The notes under the pieces: generated by a model
Databases searched by the model: none
What the model was told of the DNA's origin: nothing
Seen by the model: the letters and a program-made list of their open reading frames with translations, nothing else
Source: JAISXK01 sp031549625
GTDB lineage: Bacteria > Bacillota > Clostridia > Christensenellales > CAG-138
Direction: 5' to 3'
Assembly: GCA_031549625.1 (NCBI GenBank)
Contig: JAVBPK010000038.1
Location: forward strand, 1-14,537
DNA length: 14,537 bases
In this document: piece by piece, positions 1 to 6,566 of the stretch
Numbering within the stretch: the first letter of the stretch is position 1
Layout: every line of letters starts with the position of its first letter
Program-made: the position numbers and the translations under genes

Positions 1-1
1 C

Positions 2-82
2 GCAAAGGTTGTCGCGTTTGCGGCAAAAATACTAAATGAAGATTGGATCGTGCGCATTGAGCACGCGGTGACGGCAGGCTAA
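2..82 (+). CDS. C-terminal tail of an unidentified protein (5' partial)
   Basis: From base 2 a frame stays open for 26 codons and stops with TAA at 80-82. The peptide begins AKVVAFAAKILNEDW and ends in EHAVTAG. It reads like the amphipathic end of a globular cytosolic protein, with Ala/Val/Ile-rich stretches and charged residues. I do not recognise the family and there is too little to name it. A strong palindrome starts 9 nt after the stop, where a transcript end would be expected, which is the main support for this frame. The next gene is convergent. It could also be chance open frame. Confidence 0.4.
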   Translation, partial: AKVVAFAAKILNEDWIVRIEHAVTAG

Positions 83-91
83 ATAGTTTAA

Positions 92-127
92 CCCCGCGGG
101 CGGGAGGAATTCCTTCCGCCCGCGGGG
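92..127. repeat. 36-bp near-perfect GC-rich palindrome, possible transcription end
   Basis: Two 18-base arms meet at a central GGAATTCC with no loop. The left arm starts CCCCGCGGGCGG and the right arm ends CCGCCCGCGGGG; the only mismatch is a G/T pair. The folded RNA would be extremely stable. It lies between the end of the + strand gene (82) and the end of the convergent - strand hydrolase (271), as a shared terminator might. However, neither side has a clear U-tract: the + side continues GGATGATAGG and the - side continues GGTTAAACTATTT. It may be a weak bidirectional terminator, an mRNA-stabilising hairpin or a dispersed palindromic repeat. Confidence 0.6.
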
Positions 128-270
128 GGATGATAGGGCGCTGCAAAATGCCGCGCCAATGGGAATCTTAAGGATTGTATCTCTCCGGAAATAAAAACAT
201 ATCTTTTCTTTTCTGTTATTCTTTTCTATTTGTATCAGCATGCATCGAATCCAAACCAGTATAAATGGCC
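128..270. other. Convergent intergenic spacer, nothing clear
   Basis: This stretch lies downstream of the - strand hydrolase and beyond the palindrome. It is AT-rich around 180-240, with pyrimidine runs on the + strand. I see no convincing hairpin with a U-tract, RNA gene or coding signal. A 69-codon - strand open frame (32-241) runs straight through the 92-127 palindrome, has no visible ribosome binding site and no recognisable protein character. Confidence 0.4.
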
Positions 271-1542
271 TTAAACAACATGCACCACGTCATACATGGA
301 GGCGAGGACAAGCCAGCCTTGCCGAAAGAGCGTATTGATATTCCAATAGCCTATGCCGCCAAGCTGATATTCCTGCACAAGCGACAGCTTGGCTTCAAAG
401 CTGCGCGCGTCATCAAACCACACGACATGTTCGCGACCGCGTGTATCCAGATAACCAAAGTAGGGCGTTTTGGAACGCTCATCAAAGTGGATTTCGCTCC
501 AATGCGCCGCGGCTAGTTCCACGGCGCCAACGTTAGAAAGCAAAGTGGCGGCATTGCCGGGGCGGTGAGGCAGTTCCCAATCATACGCGTAGTTGGGCAC
601 ACCCATCAAAATCTTATGCGGCGGTATTTCCGTAATGGCATATTGCAGCACGGCTTCTACTTCCTGATAAGGTGATACGGCCATGGGGGGGCCATATTGA
701 TACCCCCAATCATACGTCATGAGCAATACGCGGTCCGCGATACGGCCATGCGCGGCGTAATCCGACCCTTCCACGAGCAGCCCGCTTGCGTTTGCGCTGG
801 TTTTGGCGGGCACGGCGGTGGAAAGGGAAAAGCCAGCCGGATGCAGCAGTTCGGCGGCGCGCGCCAGAAAGGCGTTGTATTCGTCTCGGCTGGCCGCGGG
901 CACATATTCAAAATCCACATCCAGCCCAACATATCCGTTTTGCTGCATAATAGCAAAGGCATTGTCAAGCACCGTTTGCTGCAGGCGGGGGCTGCCCAGT
1001 ATGGTAGCTACCAGGTTGGAACTAAAGGAGCCGCTTTCATCGATGTTGGAAAGCACCATGATGGGGGCGACGGACTGCATCAGGGCGGTTTCGATTACGC
1101 GCTGATCGTTGATGGGGGCAAGGCTGCCATCGGGCCGCACCTCGTAGCTGAATATGTCGATCATGGAAAGAAAGGGCAGCGTGGAGTGTAAGGCATCGCT
1201 GGAAATATGCGGATAGCAGTAGCCGCTCACAAGGATATCACGGCTGGTAATGGGAGAATGGGGGATATACACGGTCATGCCGGGGCGCAAAGCGGGGAGC
1301 GGGCCGTTTTGTTGACGCAGCGCCTGCAGGCTGAGCATATTTGCGTTCGCGATGCTGTAAAGCGTATCGCCGGTTTGTACGGTATGGAGCTCCGCTTGAT
1401 CGGGGATTACAAGCGCTTGCCCGGGGACAAGGCGATCCGGGAATTTGAGTTGGTTTGCCCAAATAATGCGGGCAGTTGTGGATCCATACGTGTTCGCGAT
1501 GGAAAAAATGCTGTCGCCAGGCAGGACCGTATAGATGAGCAA
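271..1542 (-). CDS. LysM-GH18 spore peptidoglycan hydrolase, SleL/YaaH-like
   Basis: Predicted cortex-lytic or spore-coat N-acetylglucosaminidase acting on spore peptidoglycan during germination. With the TTG start it has 423 residues, close to the usual length of SleL/YaaH proteins (about 430). Two LysM domains come first: roughly residues 3-47 (YTVLPGDSIFSIAN) and 53-93 (HTVQTGDTLYSIAN). A GH18 barrel follows, with the catalytic DxDxE signature LDVDFE giving D208, D210 and E212, and a later MTYDWG strand typical of the family. There is no signal peptide, as in coat-delivered homologues. The longest frame starts at GTG (1549-1551), but the AAAGGA site would then be only 1 base away. TTG at 1540-1542 leaves 10 bases and puts LysM near the N-terminus, so I prefer it. 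The gene stands alone, 212-221 nt downstream of the chemoreceptor and behind that gene's terminator. Family call is firm; substrate and timing are inferred. Confidence 0.93.
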   Translation of the reverse strand: MLIYTVLPGDSIFSIANTYGSTTARIIWANQLKFPDRLVPGQALVIPDQAELHTVQTGDTLYSIANANMLSLQALRQQNGPLPALRPGMTVYIPHSPITSRDILVSGYCYPHISSDALHSTLPFLSMIDIFSYEVRPDGSLAPINDQRVIETALMQSVAPIMVLSNIDESGSFSSNLVATILGSPRLQQTVLDNAFAIMQQNGYVGLDVDFEYVPAASRDEYNAFLARAAELLHPAGFSLSTAVPAKTSANASGLLVEGSDYAAHGRIADRVLLMTYDWGYQYGPPMAVSPYQEVEAVLQYAITEIPPHKILMGVPNYAYDWELPHRPGNAATLLSNVGAVELAAAHWSEIHFDERSKTPYFGYLDTRGREHVVWFDDARSFEAKLSLVQEYQLGGIGYWNINTLFRQGWLVLASMYDVVHVV

Positions 1543-1552
1543 GACAGTCACA

Positions 1553-1558
1553 TCCTTT
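1553..1558 (-). promoter_or_regulatory. Ribosome binding site deciding a TTG start for the hydrolase
   Basis: On the - strand this reads AAAGGA. It is 10 bases before TTG (1540-1542) but only 1 base before GTG (1549-1551), so the TTG is the more credible start despite being the rarer codon. Confidence 0.5.
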
Positions 1559-1682
1559 CTTTCTGATACCGAAAAGCGGGCCGCGGCAAAAGAGACGTTG
1601 CGGCCTATATAAGAGCATATTGCGGCGGGTGCTGAAATAGTAGGGATTTTAAAAGGAGCGGAAAAAACGGCCGCAGAGCGCG

Positions 1683-1709
1683 AAAAAAAGCCGCCGACAA
1701 AGTCGGCGG
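1683..1709 (-). terminator. Intrinsic terminator of the chemoreceptor gene
   Basis: Read on the - strand: CCGCCGAC, loop TTT, GTCGGCGG, then CTTTTTTT. The 8-bp GC stem, 3-base loop and T7 tract form a textbook Rho-independent terminator. It lies 54 bases past the chemoreceptor stop codon and separates that gene from the downstream hydrolase, which must therefore have its own promoter in 1559-1682. I could not find a convincing sigma-A, sigma-E, sigma-G or sigma-K site there. Confidence 0.93.
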
Positions 1710-1763
1710 AAGCAATATGTTAGGAAACCGAATTTTGGGAAGGGGTTTCTAATAACATACATT

Positions 1764-3851
1764 TTAGTATTTGCCAAAATCATCCTCTTCATTCGATAAG
1801 TGAATAAAGCTGGGCGGTGCCGAGGGCGAGGCAAAGGCATTGCGCTGGGAGAAAGTGGAGGCATTGCCAGGCTGCAGGGCGGGACGCGGCGCGGTTCGCG
1901 ATGTCGTCAGCGGAGGTTGGTAGGCATCCTGGGTCTGCGGGCCGCCTTCCGGGGGCCGCAGTTTAAAGCGGCTGACCATCTGCGAAAGCAAGTTCGCATG
2001 CCCGTCCAGCTCTTCGGCTGTGGCGGCGGCCTCCTGCGAGATGGCGGCGTTGCCCTGCATAACTTGCGATACCTGTTCGATGCCTTTGTTGATCTGTTCT
2101 ACGCCGATGGCCTGCTCGTTGGAGGCCAGCGCGATCTGGGAGATGACCTGTGCGGCCTGCTCCACGCTGTCCATAATGCTGCCGAGCGAGGTGGCGGTTT
2201 CCTGCGCGATGCTTGTGCCCGTTTGCGCTCTGTGAATGGAATCTTCGATCATGCTTGCCGTCTCTTTGGCGGCGCTGGCGCTCTTGGCGGCGAGGTTGCG
2301 CACTTCTTCAGCGACAACGGCGAAGCCCTTGCCGTGTATGCCTGCGCGCGCTGCCTCCACAGCGGCGTTAAGCGCCAATATGTTTGTCTGGAAGGCGATA
2401 TCGTCGATGACCTTGATAACGCGGTTGATATCGGAAGAGGAAGCGCTGATCTGTGCCATGGCGCCCTGCAATTCTTGCATTTTAACGTTGCCGGCCGCGG
2501 CTGCTTCCTTGGCGGCGCTCGTTAGGGTATTTGCCGATTTGGCGGCGTCGGCGTTTTGCTGCGTTTGCGCGGCAATCTCTGTGATGGAGGCGGTCAGCTC
2601 CTGTATGGCGCTGGCCTGATCCATCGCGCCGCGGGAAATATCCTGGCTGGCGGCGGAAACATGCTGCGTGCCTATGGCCAGGCGGCCGGCGGCGGCGGAA
2701 ACTTCAGCAAGCGTTTTGTTTAAATTAAGGTAGATCCTGTTGATATAGTCCTTTAGTACGGCGAAATCGCCCTGATAATCTGTGGTGACAAAACCGGTCA
2801 GATCGCAGGACGCCATACTATCCAGCGTGGTGGTGAGATCGGTGATGTATGTGGTGATGTTGTTGGTGGCGTGGCGAAGCGTCTGCGCTATTTCGGAATA
2901 GATATCGTGCAGGTCGCGTGTATCATTGTCGCAGGGGGCCGCCTGCATATCGCAGTAAAGTTCACCCTGCGCGAGGCGGCTAAGGTTCAGAAGCACCTTT
3001 TGCACTTCATCCGCCTGATAACTGGATTGTTTTTCGGCCACTGTCTGCGCCGCCGCCACGTTTTTAAACGCCTGGCGCATATCGGTATCCATGACTTTGG
3101 CGAGGTAACCGATTTCGCTTTTGGCGGTGACATTTATGGGCGCGTTCAGGGAACCGCTTGAAAGAGCCTGCGCGAATGCAGCGGTAGCGACGATGGGTTT
3201 CGTGATATGGTTTGCGAGCAGTATGCCGATCACAAGGCAAACGAGAAAGCCTCCGGCGGCGATGGCGATAGCGAGCAGGCGGAGTGCGCGCAGCGCGTTA
3301 TAGGCGCTTTCCGCGTCATAGTCGACACCTACAAAGCCGACAACAGCGCCGCTGGAGTCTTCAAAGGGATAATAGGAACTGGCGAGAAGGCCCCATTCGC
3401 CCTGGTCGATAATCCGATCCTCCTTGTAGGGCTGGCCGCTCCAGGCGTGGTCATATGCGGGGATACCATCAGCGCTGTCGCCCACGTGGGAGAGGAGCTG
3501 TTCCTCAGAACCGTCAACGACGTATGCGTAAGTACCGTTGGCGGTCTTCCGCATGGTAAACACAAATTTGCAGCCGGACATTTCTCGCACACGCGCAAGT
3601 TCTGCCCGCATATTCTGGTATGCGGGTGTAGCTTCGTCCTCGATGGATTGAATCTGCTTAAATACGTCTCCATTAATACTGGCGGCAAGCGATTTGGCTA
3701 TGTTGTACGCGTTATTTGTGGTGGAATCCATAATCAGCTTGTATGAGGCGGAATAAAGCGTTATAGCAAGTGCGCACACGATAACGGCAAGTGATATCAA
3801 CCAAATCATCAATATCTGCGTCCTAATTCGCTGGAAGAAAGTCAATTTCAT
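1764..3851 (-). CDS. Methyl-accepting chemotaxis protein with Cache-type sensor
   Basis: Transmembrane chemoreceptor of 695 residues that signals through CheW and CheA to the flagellar motor. Order: membrane segment about 11-33; extracytoplasmic single-Cache-like sensor about 35-190, including GFVGVDYDAESAY before the membrane; second membrane segment about 193-215; HAMP about 214-265; a second linker/HAMP-like stretch about 300-390; then a long coiled-coil signalling domain. The conserved hairpin tip is at about 490-525 (AAVEAARAG, AEEVRNLAAKSA). Methylation sites should lie in the Ala/Gln/Glu-rich helices on either side. The last 60 residues are a Pro/Ser-rich tail ending EEDDFGKY; the CheR-binding pentapeptide NWETF is absent. 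The ATG at 3849-3851 has AAGGA 6-7 bases upstream. Transcribed alone from a SigD-type promoter and ended by its own terminator. The ligand cannot be read from sequence. Confidence 0.96.
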   Translation of the reverse strand: MKLTFFQRIRTQILMIWLISLAVIVCALAITLYSASYKLIMDSTTNNAYNIAKSLAASINGDVFKQIQSIEDEATPAYQNMRAELARVREMSGCKFVFTMRKTANGTYAYVVDGSEEQLLSHVGDSADGIPAYDHAWSGQPYKEDRIIDQGEWGLLASSYYPFEDSSGAVVGFVGVDYDAESAYNALRALRLLAIAIAAGGFLVCLVIGILLANHITKPIVATAAFAQALSSGSLNAPINVTAKSEIGYLAKVMDTDMRQAFKNVAAAQTVAEKQSSYQADEVQKVLLNLSRLAQGELYCDMQAAPCDNDTRDLHDIYSEIAQTLRHATNNITTYITDLTTTLDSMASCDLTGFVTTDYQGDFAVLKDYINRIYLNLNKTLAEVSAAAGRLAIGTQHVSAASQDISRGAMDQASAIQELTASITEIAAQTQQNADAAKSANTLTSAAKEAAAAGNVKMQELQGAMAQISASSSDINRVIKVIDDIAFQTNILALNAAVEAARAGIHGKGFAVVAEEVRNLAAKSASAAKETASMIEDSIHRAQTGTSIAQETATSLGSIMDSVEQAAQVISQIALASNEQAIGVEQINKGIEQVSQVMQGNAAISQEAAATAEELDGHANLLSQMVSRFKLRPPEGGPQTQDAYQPPLTTSRTAPRPALQPGNASTFSQRNAFASPSAPPSFIHLSNEEDDFGKY

Positions 3852-3904
3852 AACAATTCCTTAGTATCACAAGATTTATACACACAGGATGTGTTTACTA
3901 CTAT

Positions 3905-3931
3905 ATATCGGGGTATCATAGCAAAACTTTA
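3905..3931 (-). promoter_or_regulatory. SigD/FliA (sigma-28) promoter of the chemoreceptor
   Basis: On the - strand: TAAA (3931-3928), 15 bases, then CCCGATAT (3912-3905). The motility sigma factor consensus is TAAA-N15-GCCGATAA; in Bacillus the -10 commonly reads CCGATAT. The -35 also continues as TAAAGTTT, as in many flagellar promoters. Transcription would start near 3898, giving a leader of about 46 nt before the ATG. It is the expected promoter type for a chemoreceptor and ties this gene to the motility regulon. Confidence 0.85.
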
Positions 3932-3966
3932 TAGAGTACCTGCTTAAAATTACGGAAAAATTGAGG

Positions 3967-3995
3967 TTGACAAGGCGGGAAACGGTGGCTATACT
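3967..3995 (+). promoter_or_regulatory. Strong sigma-A promoter of the acyltransferase gene
   Basis: TTGACA (3967-3972), 17-base spacer, TATACT (3990-3995). The -35 is perfect and the -10 has one change from TATAAT. The start is expected around 4002, giving a leader of about 55 nt, then GGAGG (4044-4048) 9 bases before the ATG at 4058. Small palindromes GTATAC and TGCATGCA lie just downstream (4001-4016) and could be operator-like, without proof. Confidence 0.88.
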
Positions 3996-4057
3996 ACATT
4001 GTATACATGCATGCAAGGATGCGTGGATGTGAAATAGACTGTTGGAGGTAGACGAGC

Positions 4058-5437
4058 ATGAGCAAGATCGTATATGACGACCATTCTAACCTTTTGCGTG
4101 AGGATTACTACAAATACATGGTGCAAGAGGTGGCAGAACCAAATTTATTCGAAGAAATATTCAACTATGATGAAGTGCCGAAAGTGGCGTTCAATCAGCG
4201 CACGGTTCCCATGCATATGCCGGATGAAATCTGGATTACGGATACCACATTCCGCGATGGGCAGCAGGCGCGCGAACCTTTCACTGCGGCGCAAATTCTT
4301 AAGTTATACGACTTGATGCACGATTTGGGGGGGCCGCGTGGCGTCATACGGCAAAGCGAATTTTTCGTATACAGCAAGCGCGACAGGCAGGCGTTGGAAT
4401 TGTGCATGCAGCGCGGCTATCGGTTCCCGGAAGTTACCACATGGATTCGTGCGACAGACAGCGATTTCGATCTTGTGAAAGAGATTGGCATCCAGGAAAC
4501 AGGTATTTTGGTAAGTTGCTCGGATTATCATATATTCAAAAAAATGAACATGACGCGCAAGCAGGCCATGAATCAATATTTGGGCATCGTAGAAAAGGCG
4601 CTGGAACGCGGCATTCGTCCCCGCTGCCACTTCGAAGATATAACGCGCGCGGATTTTTACGGTTTTGTTGTACCGTTTGCGTACGCGCTGAATCAACTAA
4701 GCGAGCAGTCCGGCATCCCGGTAAAAATCCGCTGCTGCGATACGTTGGGCGTGGGCGTTTCCTATCCGGGCGCGTCGTTGCCGCGCAGTGTGTCCGGCAT
4801 CATATACGGTATGCGCCAGTACGCAAACATCCCAAGCTCCATGCTGGAGTGGCATGGGCATAATGATTTTTATAAAGTGGTAAGCAACGCGGCCACAGCC
4901 TGGCTGTATGGGGCGGCGGCGGTAAATTGCTCGCTGCTGGGCATAGGCGAACGCACGGGAAACTGCCCGGTAGAAGCCATGGTAATCGAATATTGTGGGC
5001 TCAGGGGGCGCGACGATGGCATGAATCTGGGAGCCATCACGGAAATCGCAGACTATTTCGAAAAAGAGATCGGCTACAAGATTCCGCCGCAAACGCCATT
5101 TATGGGCAAAGATTTTTGCGCGACACGGGCAGGTATCCACGCGGACGGTCTGTTGAAAGATGAGCGCATCTACAACATATTCAACACCGAACGCATTTTA
5201 AACCGCCCTCCCACCGTTGTGGTAGACGCGCATAGCGGCCTTGCCGGCATTGCATATTGGATGAATACGCACCTGGACCGTATGCATGGCACATTGTCCA
5301 AAAAAGATGCCGCTGTCGTGAATGTCAAAGAGAAAGTAGACATTTTGTACAGGGATGGCCGAACGACCACATTGAGCGACGAGGAGCTCACAGCCATCTG
5401 CCGCGAAGCGGCTCCGTCGCTGTTTGGCGCAAAATAG
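4058..5437 (+). CDS. HMGL-like acyltransferase: candidate Re-citrate, homocitrate or isopropylmalate synthase
   Basis: Predicted aldol-type condensation of acetyl-CoA with a 2-oxo acid (oxaloacetate, 2-oxoglutarate or 2-oxoisovalerate) in the cytosol. The 459 residues form a HMGL-like TIM barrel. TDTTFRDGQQ (61-70) carries the metal-binding Asp67 after the conserved Arg66; EWHGHND gives the metal-binding pair His266 and His268; GIGERTGNCPVEAM (295-308) is the family's glycine-rich loop; GIHADGLLKD is at 359-368. A helical subdomain follows, but the chain is too short for the full leucine-sensing C-terminal domain of LeuA (usually about 510 residues). No leuBCD genes are next to it, and it is a single-gene unit with its own promoter and terminator. 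Clostridial proteins of this shape, often labelled isopropylmalate synthase, include the Re-citrate synthase known from Clostridium kluyveri. Family is secure; substrate is inference. Confidence 0.9.
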   Translation: MSKIVYDDHSNLLREDYYKYMVQEVAEPNLFEEIFNYDEVPKVAFNQRTVPMHMPDEIWITDTTFRDGQQAREPFTAAQILKLYDLMHDLGGPRGVIRQSEFFVYSKRDRQALELCMQRGYRFPEVTTWIRATDSDFDLVKEIGIQETGILVSCSDYHIFKKMNMTRKQAMNQYLGIVEKALERGIRPRCHFEDITRADFYGFVVPFAYALNQLSEQSGIPVKIRCCDTLGVGVSYPGASLPRSVSGIIYGMRQYANIPSSMLEWHGHNDFYKVVSNAATAWLYGAAAVNCSLLGIGERTGNCPVEAMVIEYCGLRGRDDGMNLGAITEIADYFEKEIGYKIPPQTPFMGKDFCATRAGIHADGLLKDERIYNIFNTERILNRPPTVVVDAHSGLAGIAYWMNTHLDRMHGTLSKKDAAVVNVKEKVDILYRDGRTTTLSDEELTAICREAAPSLFGAK

Positions 5438-5492
5438 CGGGGAAAAAGGCGGCGCATTTCCGTTTATAAGACGCACAAACGGTTTAAAAAAT

Positions 5493-5536
5493 AAAAGCGA
5501 GTCCATGATTGAAAACGCATTGGATTCGCTTTTTTT
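5493..5536 (+). terminator. Intrinsic terminator after the acyltransferase gene
   Basis: The left arm AAAAGCGAGTCCATG (5493-5507) pairs with CATTGGATTCGCTTTT (5518-5533), with one G-U pair and one bulged A. The loop is 10 bases and the T-run continues to 5536. It lies 56 bases past the stop codon at 5437. Clear Rho-independent terminator that isolates the enzyme gene from the surface locus. Confidence 0.9.
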
Positions 5537-5611
5537 GAAGGATTATTGTATAATTTGGAAGAATGTTCACAATTTATTTGAATATGTGATTAAAATGAGA
5601 CCGTAATAAGG

Positions 5612-5639
5612 TTGACTAGTTACTCATGGCTGGTAAAAT
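5612..5639 (+). promoter_or_regulatory. Sigma-A-like promoter with extended -10
   Basis: TTGACT (5612-5617), 16-base spacer, TAAAAT (5634-5639), with TGG directly before the -10 giving the extended TGnTAAAAT form. Transcription would begin near 5646 and read into the sigma-2-like and sortase genes with a leader of about 180 nt. The left arm of the GCTGGTAA/TTACCAGC dyad overlaps the -10, a position where a repressor could act. Confidence 0.65.
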
Positions 5640-5653
5640 GCAAATATACGGTG

Positions 5654-5684
5654 GGATAAGTGGGTAAGTTATCCATAAAACCCA
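5654..5684 (+). ncRNA. Candidate H-type pseudoknot in the leader RNA
   Basis: Stem 1 pairs GGATAA (5654-5659) with TTATCC (5669-5674). TGGGT in its loop (5661-5665) pairs with ACCCA (5680-5684) downstream. The joining loops are 1, 3 and 5 bases, the last being ATAAA. This is the compact fold used by small riboswitches such as preQ1-I, but the conserved bases of that class are not present. It would sit within the first 40 nt of the predicted transcript. Hand-folded, so it may be chance. Confidence 0.3.
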
Positions 5685-5826
5685 ATAATTACTCGGAGGC
5701 GTCCGCAAAGCGCTTTCCGCAAACCAGCCAGTTACCAGCATTAGAACTTTCCAGATGCGAAAAACATCGGCAAACAGGTATCTGAGGAAGTGTGAAGATA
5801 AAATGGGAACTGAGCAAAGGAGCAAC

Positions 5827-6552
5827 ATGAGCGCATCAAAACTAATGAACGGTGCATACAGAGGCGGGGAAGAAGTGTTTCGCCAATTATTCCAACAATA
5901 TGGAGAAAGCATATATTCCATGTTGTTGTCCCGGTGTCAGGATAAGCAGCTGGCGCGCGAAATGCTAAGGGGTATATTTGCGGAAGTATACGAAGTGCTG
6001 ATTGGCGATGGCACGGTAGACGTAACGGCGGCTTGGCTCAAATCGCTTGCGGAAGAACAGCTCATGCGCAAGCGCCTCATCCCGGCGCGGGCGGAACAAA
6101 GGCTGATTACCGAAACCAGTCAGGCTACTCGCCAGCAACTTGGCAAAGAAATAGAGAGGGACCCTGCCATGCGGGCATTGGCTTTTGAAGTGGCTTCCGC
6201 GCAGGTGGCGTCGTTTGGCGCCCAGCCGGAAAGGCAAGTCAGCCAGCCTATGCCGCCGCAGCAGGCAAGGCCGCAGCCGGGCCCAAGATCGGCGGCTCTG
6301 GCGCAGGAAGCATACCCGCCAAGGCGGCAACAGCCCCAACAGCCGGCTGCGCAAAAAAAACGCGTGCCATACGCTCCGCAAACAGGCGCCTCAAAGCGCA
6401 ACATAGGGCGTATCGCGATTTTGGTGGGATTAAGCATTCTCATCGTGTTCACGTTGTGGCTGATCGTTGGATTACTGATGTCGGCACAAATATTTCCCAC
6501 GGCCGATCTTGGCTACCAGTGGTTTAATGCAAACATCTGGCACGTATTCTAG
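5827..6552 (+). CDS. Membrane protein with degenerate sigma-70 region-2-like domain
   Basis: I do not know a named family for this 241-residue protein. Residues about 10-85 follow the ECF sigma region 2 pattern: EEVFRQLFQQYGESIYSML, then LAREMLRGIFAEVYEVL where true sigma factors have AEDxxQExF, then AAWLKSLAEEQLMRKR. The acidic and Gln positions of region 2.2 are replaced by Arg. There is no region 4. Residues 130-190 are a Pro/Gln/Arg-rich linker, 196-218 a single membrane helix, and about 23 residues follow outside. Basic residues before the helix predict a cytosolic N-terminus. ATG 5827 has AAAGGAG 4 bases upstream; ATG 5803 (GAGGAAG, 12 bases) and ATG 5755 are in-frame alternatives. The sortase gene starts 14 nt after the stop, implying co-transcription. 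Possible roles are a surface-locus regulator or membrane scaffold; both are inference. Confidence 0.8.
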   Translation: MSASKLMNGAYRGGEEVFRQLFQQYGESIYSMLLSRCQDKQLAREMLRGIFAEVYEVLIGDGTVDVTAAWLKSLAEEQLMRKRLIPARAEQRLITETSQATRQQLGKEIERDPAMRALAFEVASAQVASFGAQPERQVSQPMPPQQARPQPGPRSAALAQEAYPPRRQQPQQPAAQKKRVPYAPQTGASKRNIGRIAILVGLSILIVFTLWLIVGLLMSAQIFPTADLGYQWFNANIWHVF

Positions 6553-6566
6553 GCGGTGGGATTTGG

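Larger units (their letters stand above)
5537..5826 (+). promoter_or_regulatory. Intergenic and leader region ahead of the surface locus
   Basis: The 389-base gap between the acyltransferase stop and the next start holds the terminator, a promoter at 5612-5639 and then about 180 nt of leader rich in dyads. These include the 5654-5684 pseudoknot candidate, the palindrome AAAGCGCTTT (5707-5716) flanked by direct repeats TCCGCAAA (5702-5709 and 5716-5723), and CAGAT/ATCTG (5752-5756 and 5780-5784), whose right arm abuts the GAGGAAG of the alternative ATG at 5803. GCTGGTAA (5629-5636, overlapping the -10) is repeated inverted as TTACCAGC (5732-5739). GGAGG at 5695-5699 has no start codon after it. 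I see no convincing small gene here. Confidence 0.5.

Noticed and set aside
32..241. 69-codon - strand open frame near the left edge
   Set aside because: It runs through the 92-127 palindrome, has no visible ribosome binding site and no recognisable features.
1800..2525. 241-codon + strand open frame inside the chemoreceptor
   Set aside because: Antisense of the conserved signalling domain; Gly/Arg/Cys-rich shadow without motifs.
5549..5554. TATAAT as a -10 element
   Set aside because: No -35 at 16-18 bases upstream, where the terminator T-run lies, and the TG directly abuts it instead of the extended TGn form. The 5612-5639 site is better.
5424..5606. 60-codon + strand open frame after the acyltransferase
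   Set aside because: It spans the intrinsic terminator and has no ribosome binding site.
5695..5760. Class I cyclic-di-GMP riboswitch fragments (GCAAAGC, AGCCAGTTACC) in the leader
   Set aside because: Order, spacing and the pairing GGT/ACC of the known aptamer are not reproduced; the resemblance is limited to short words.
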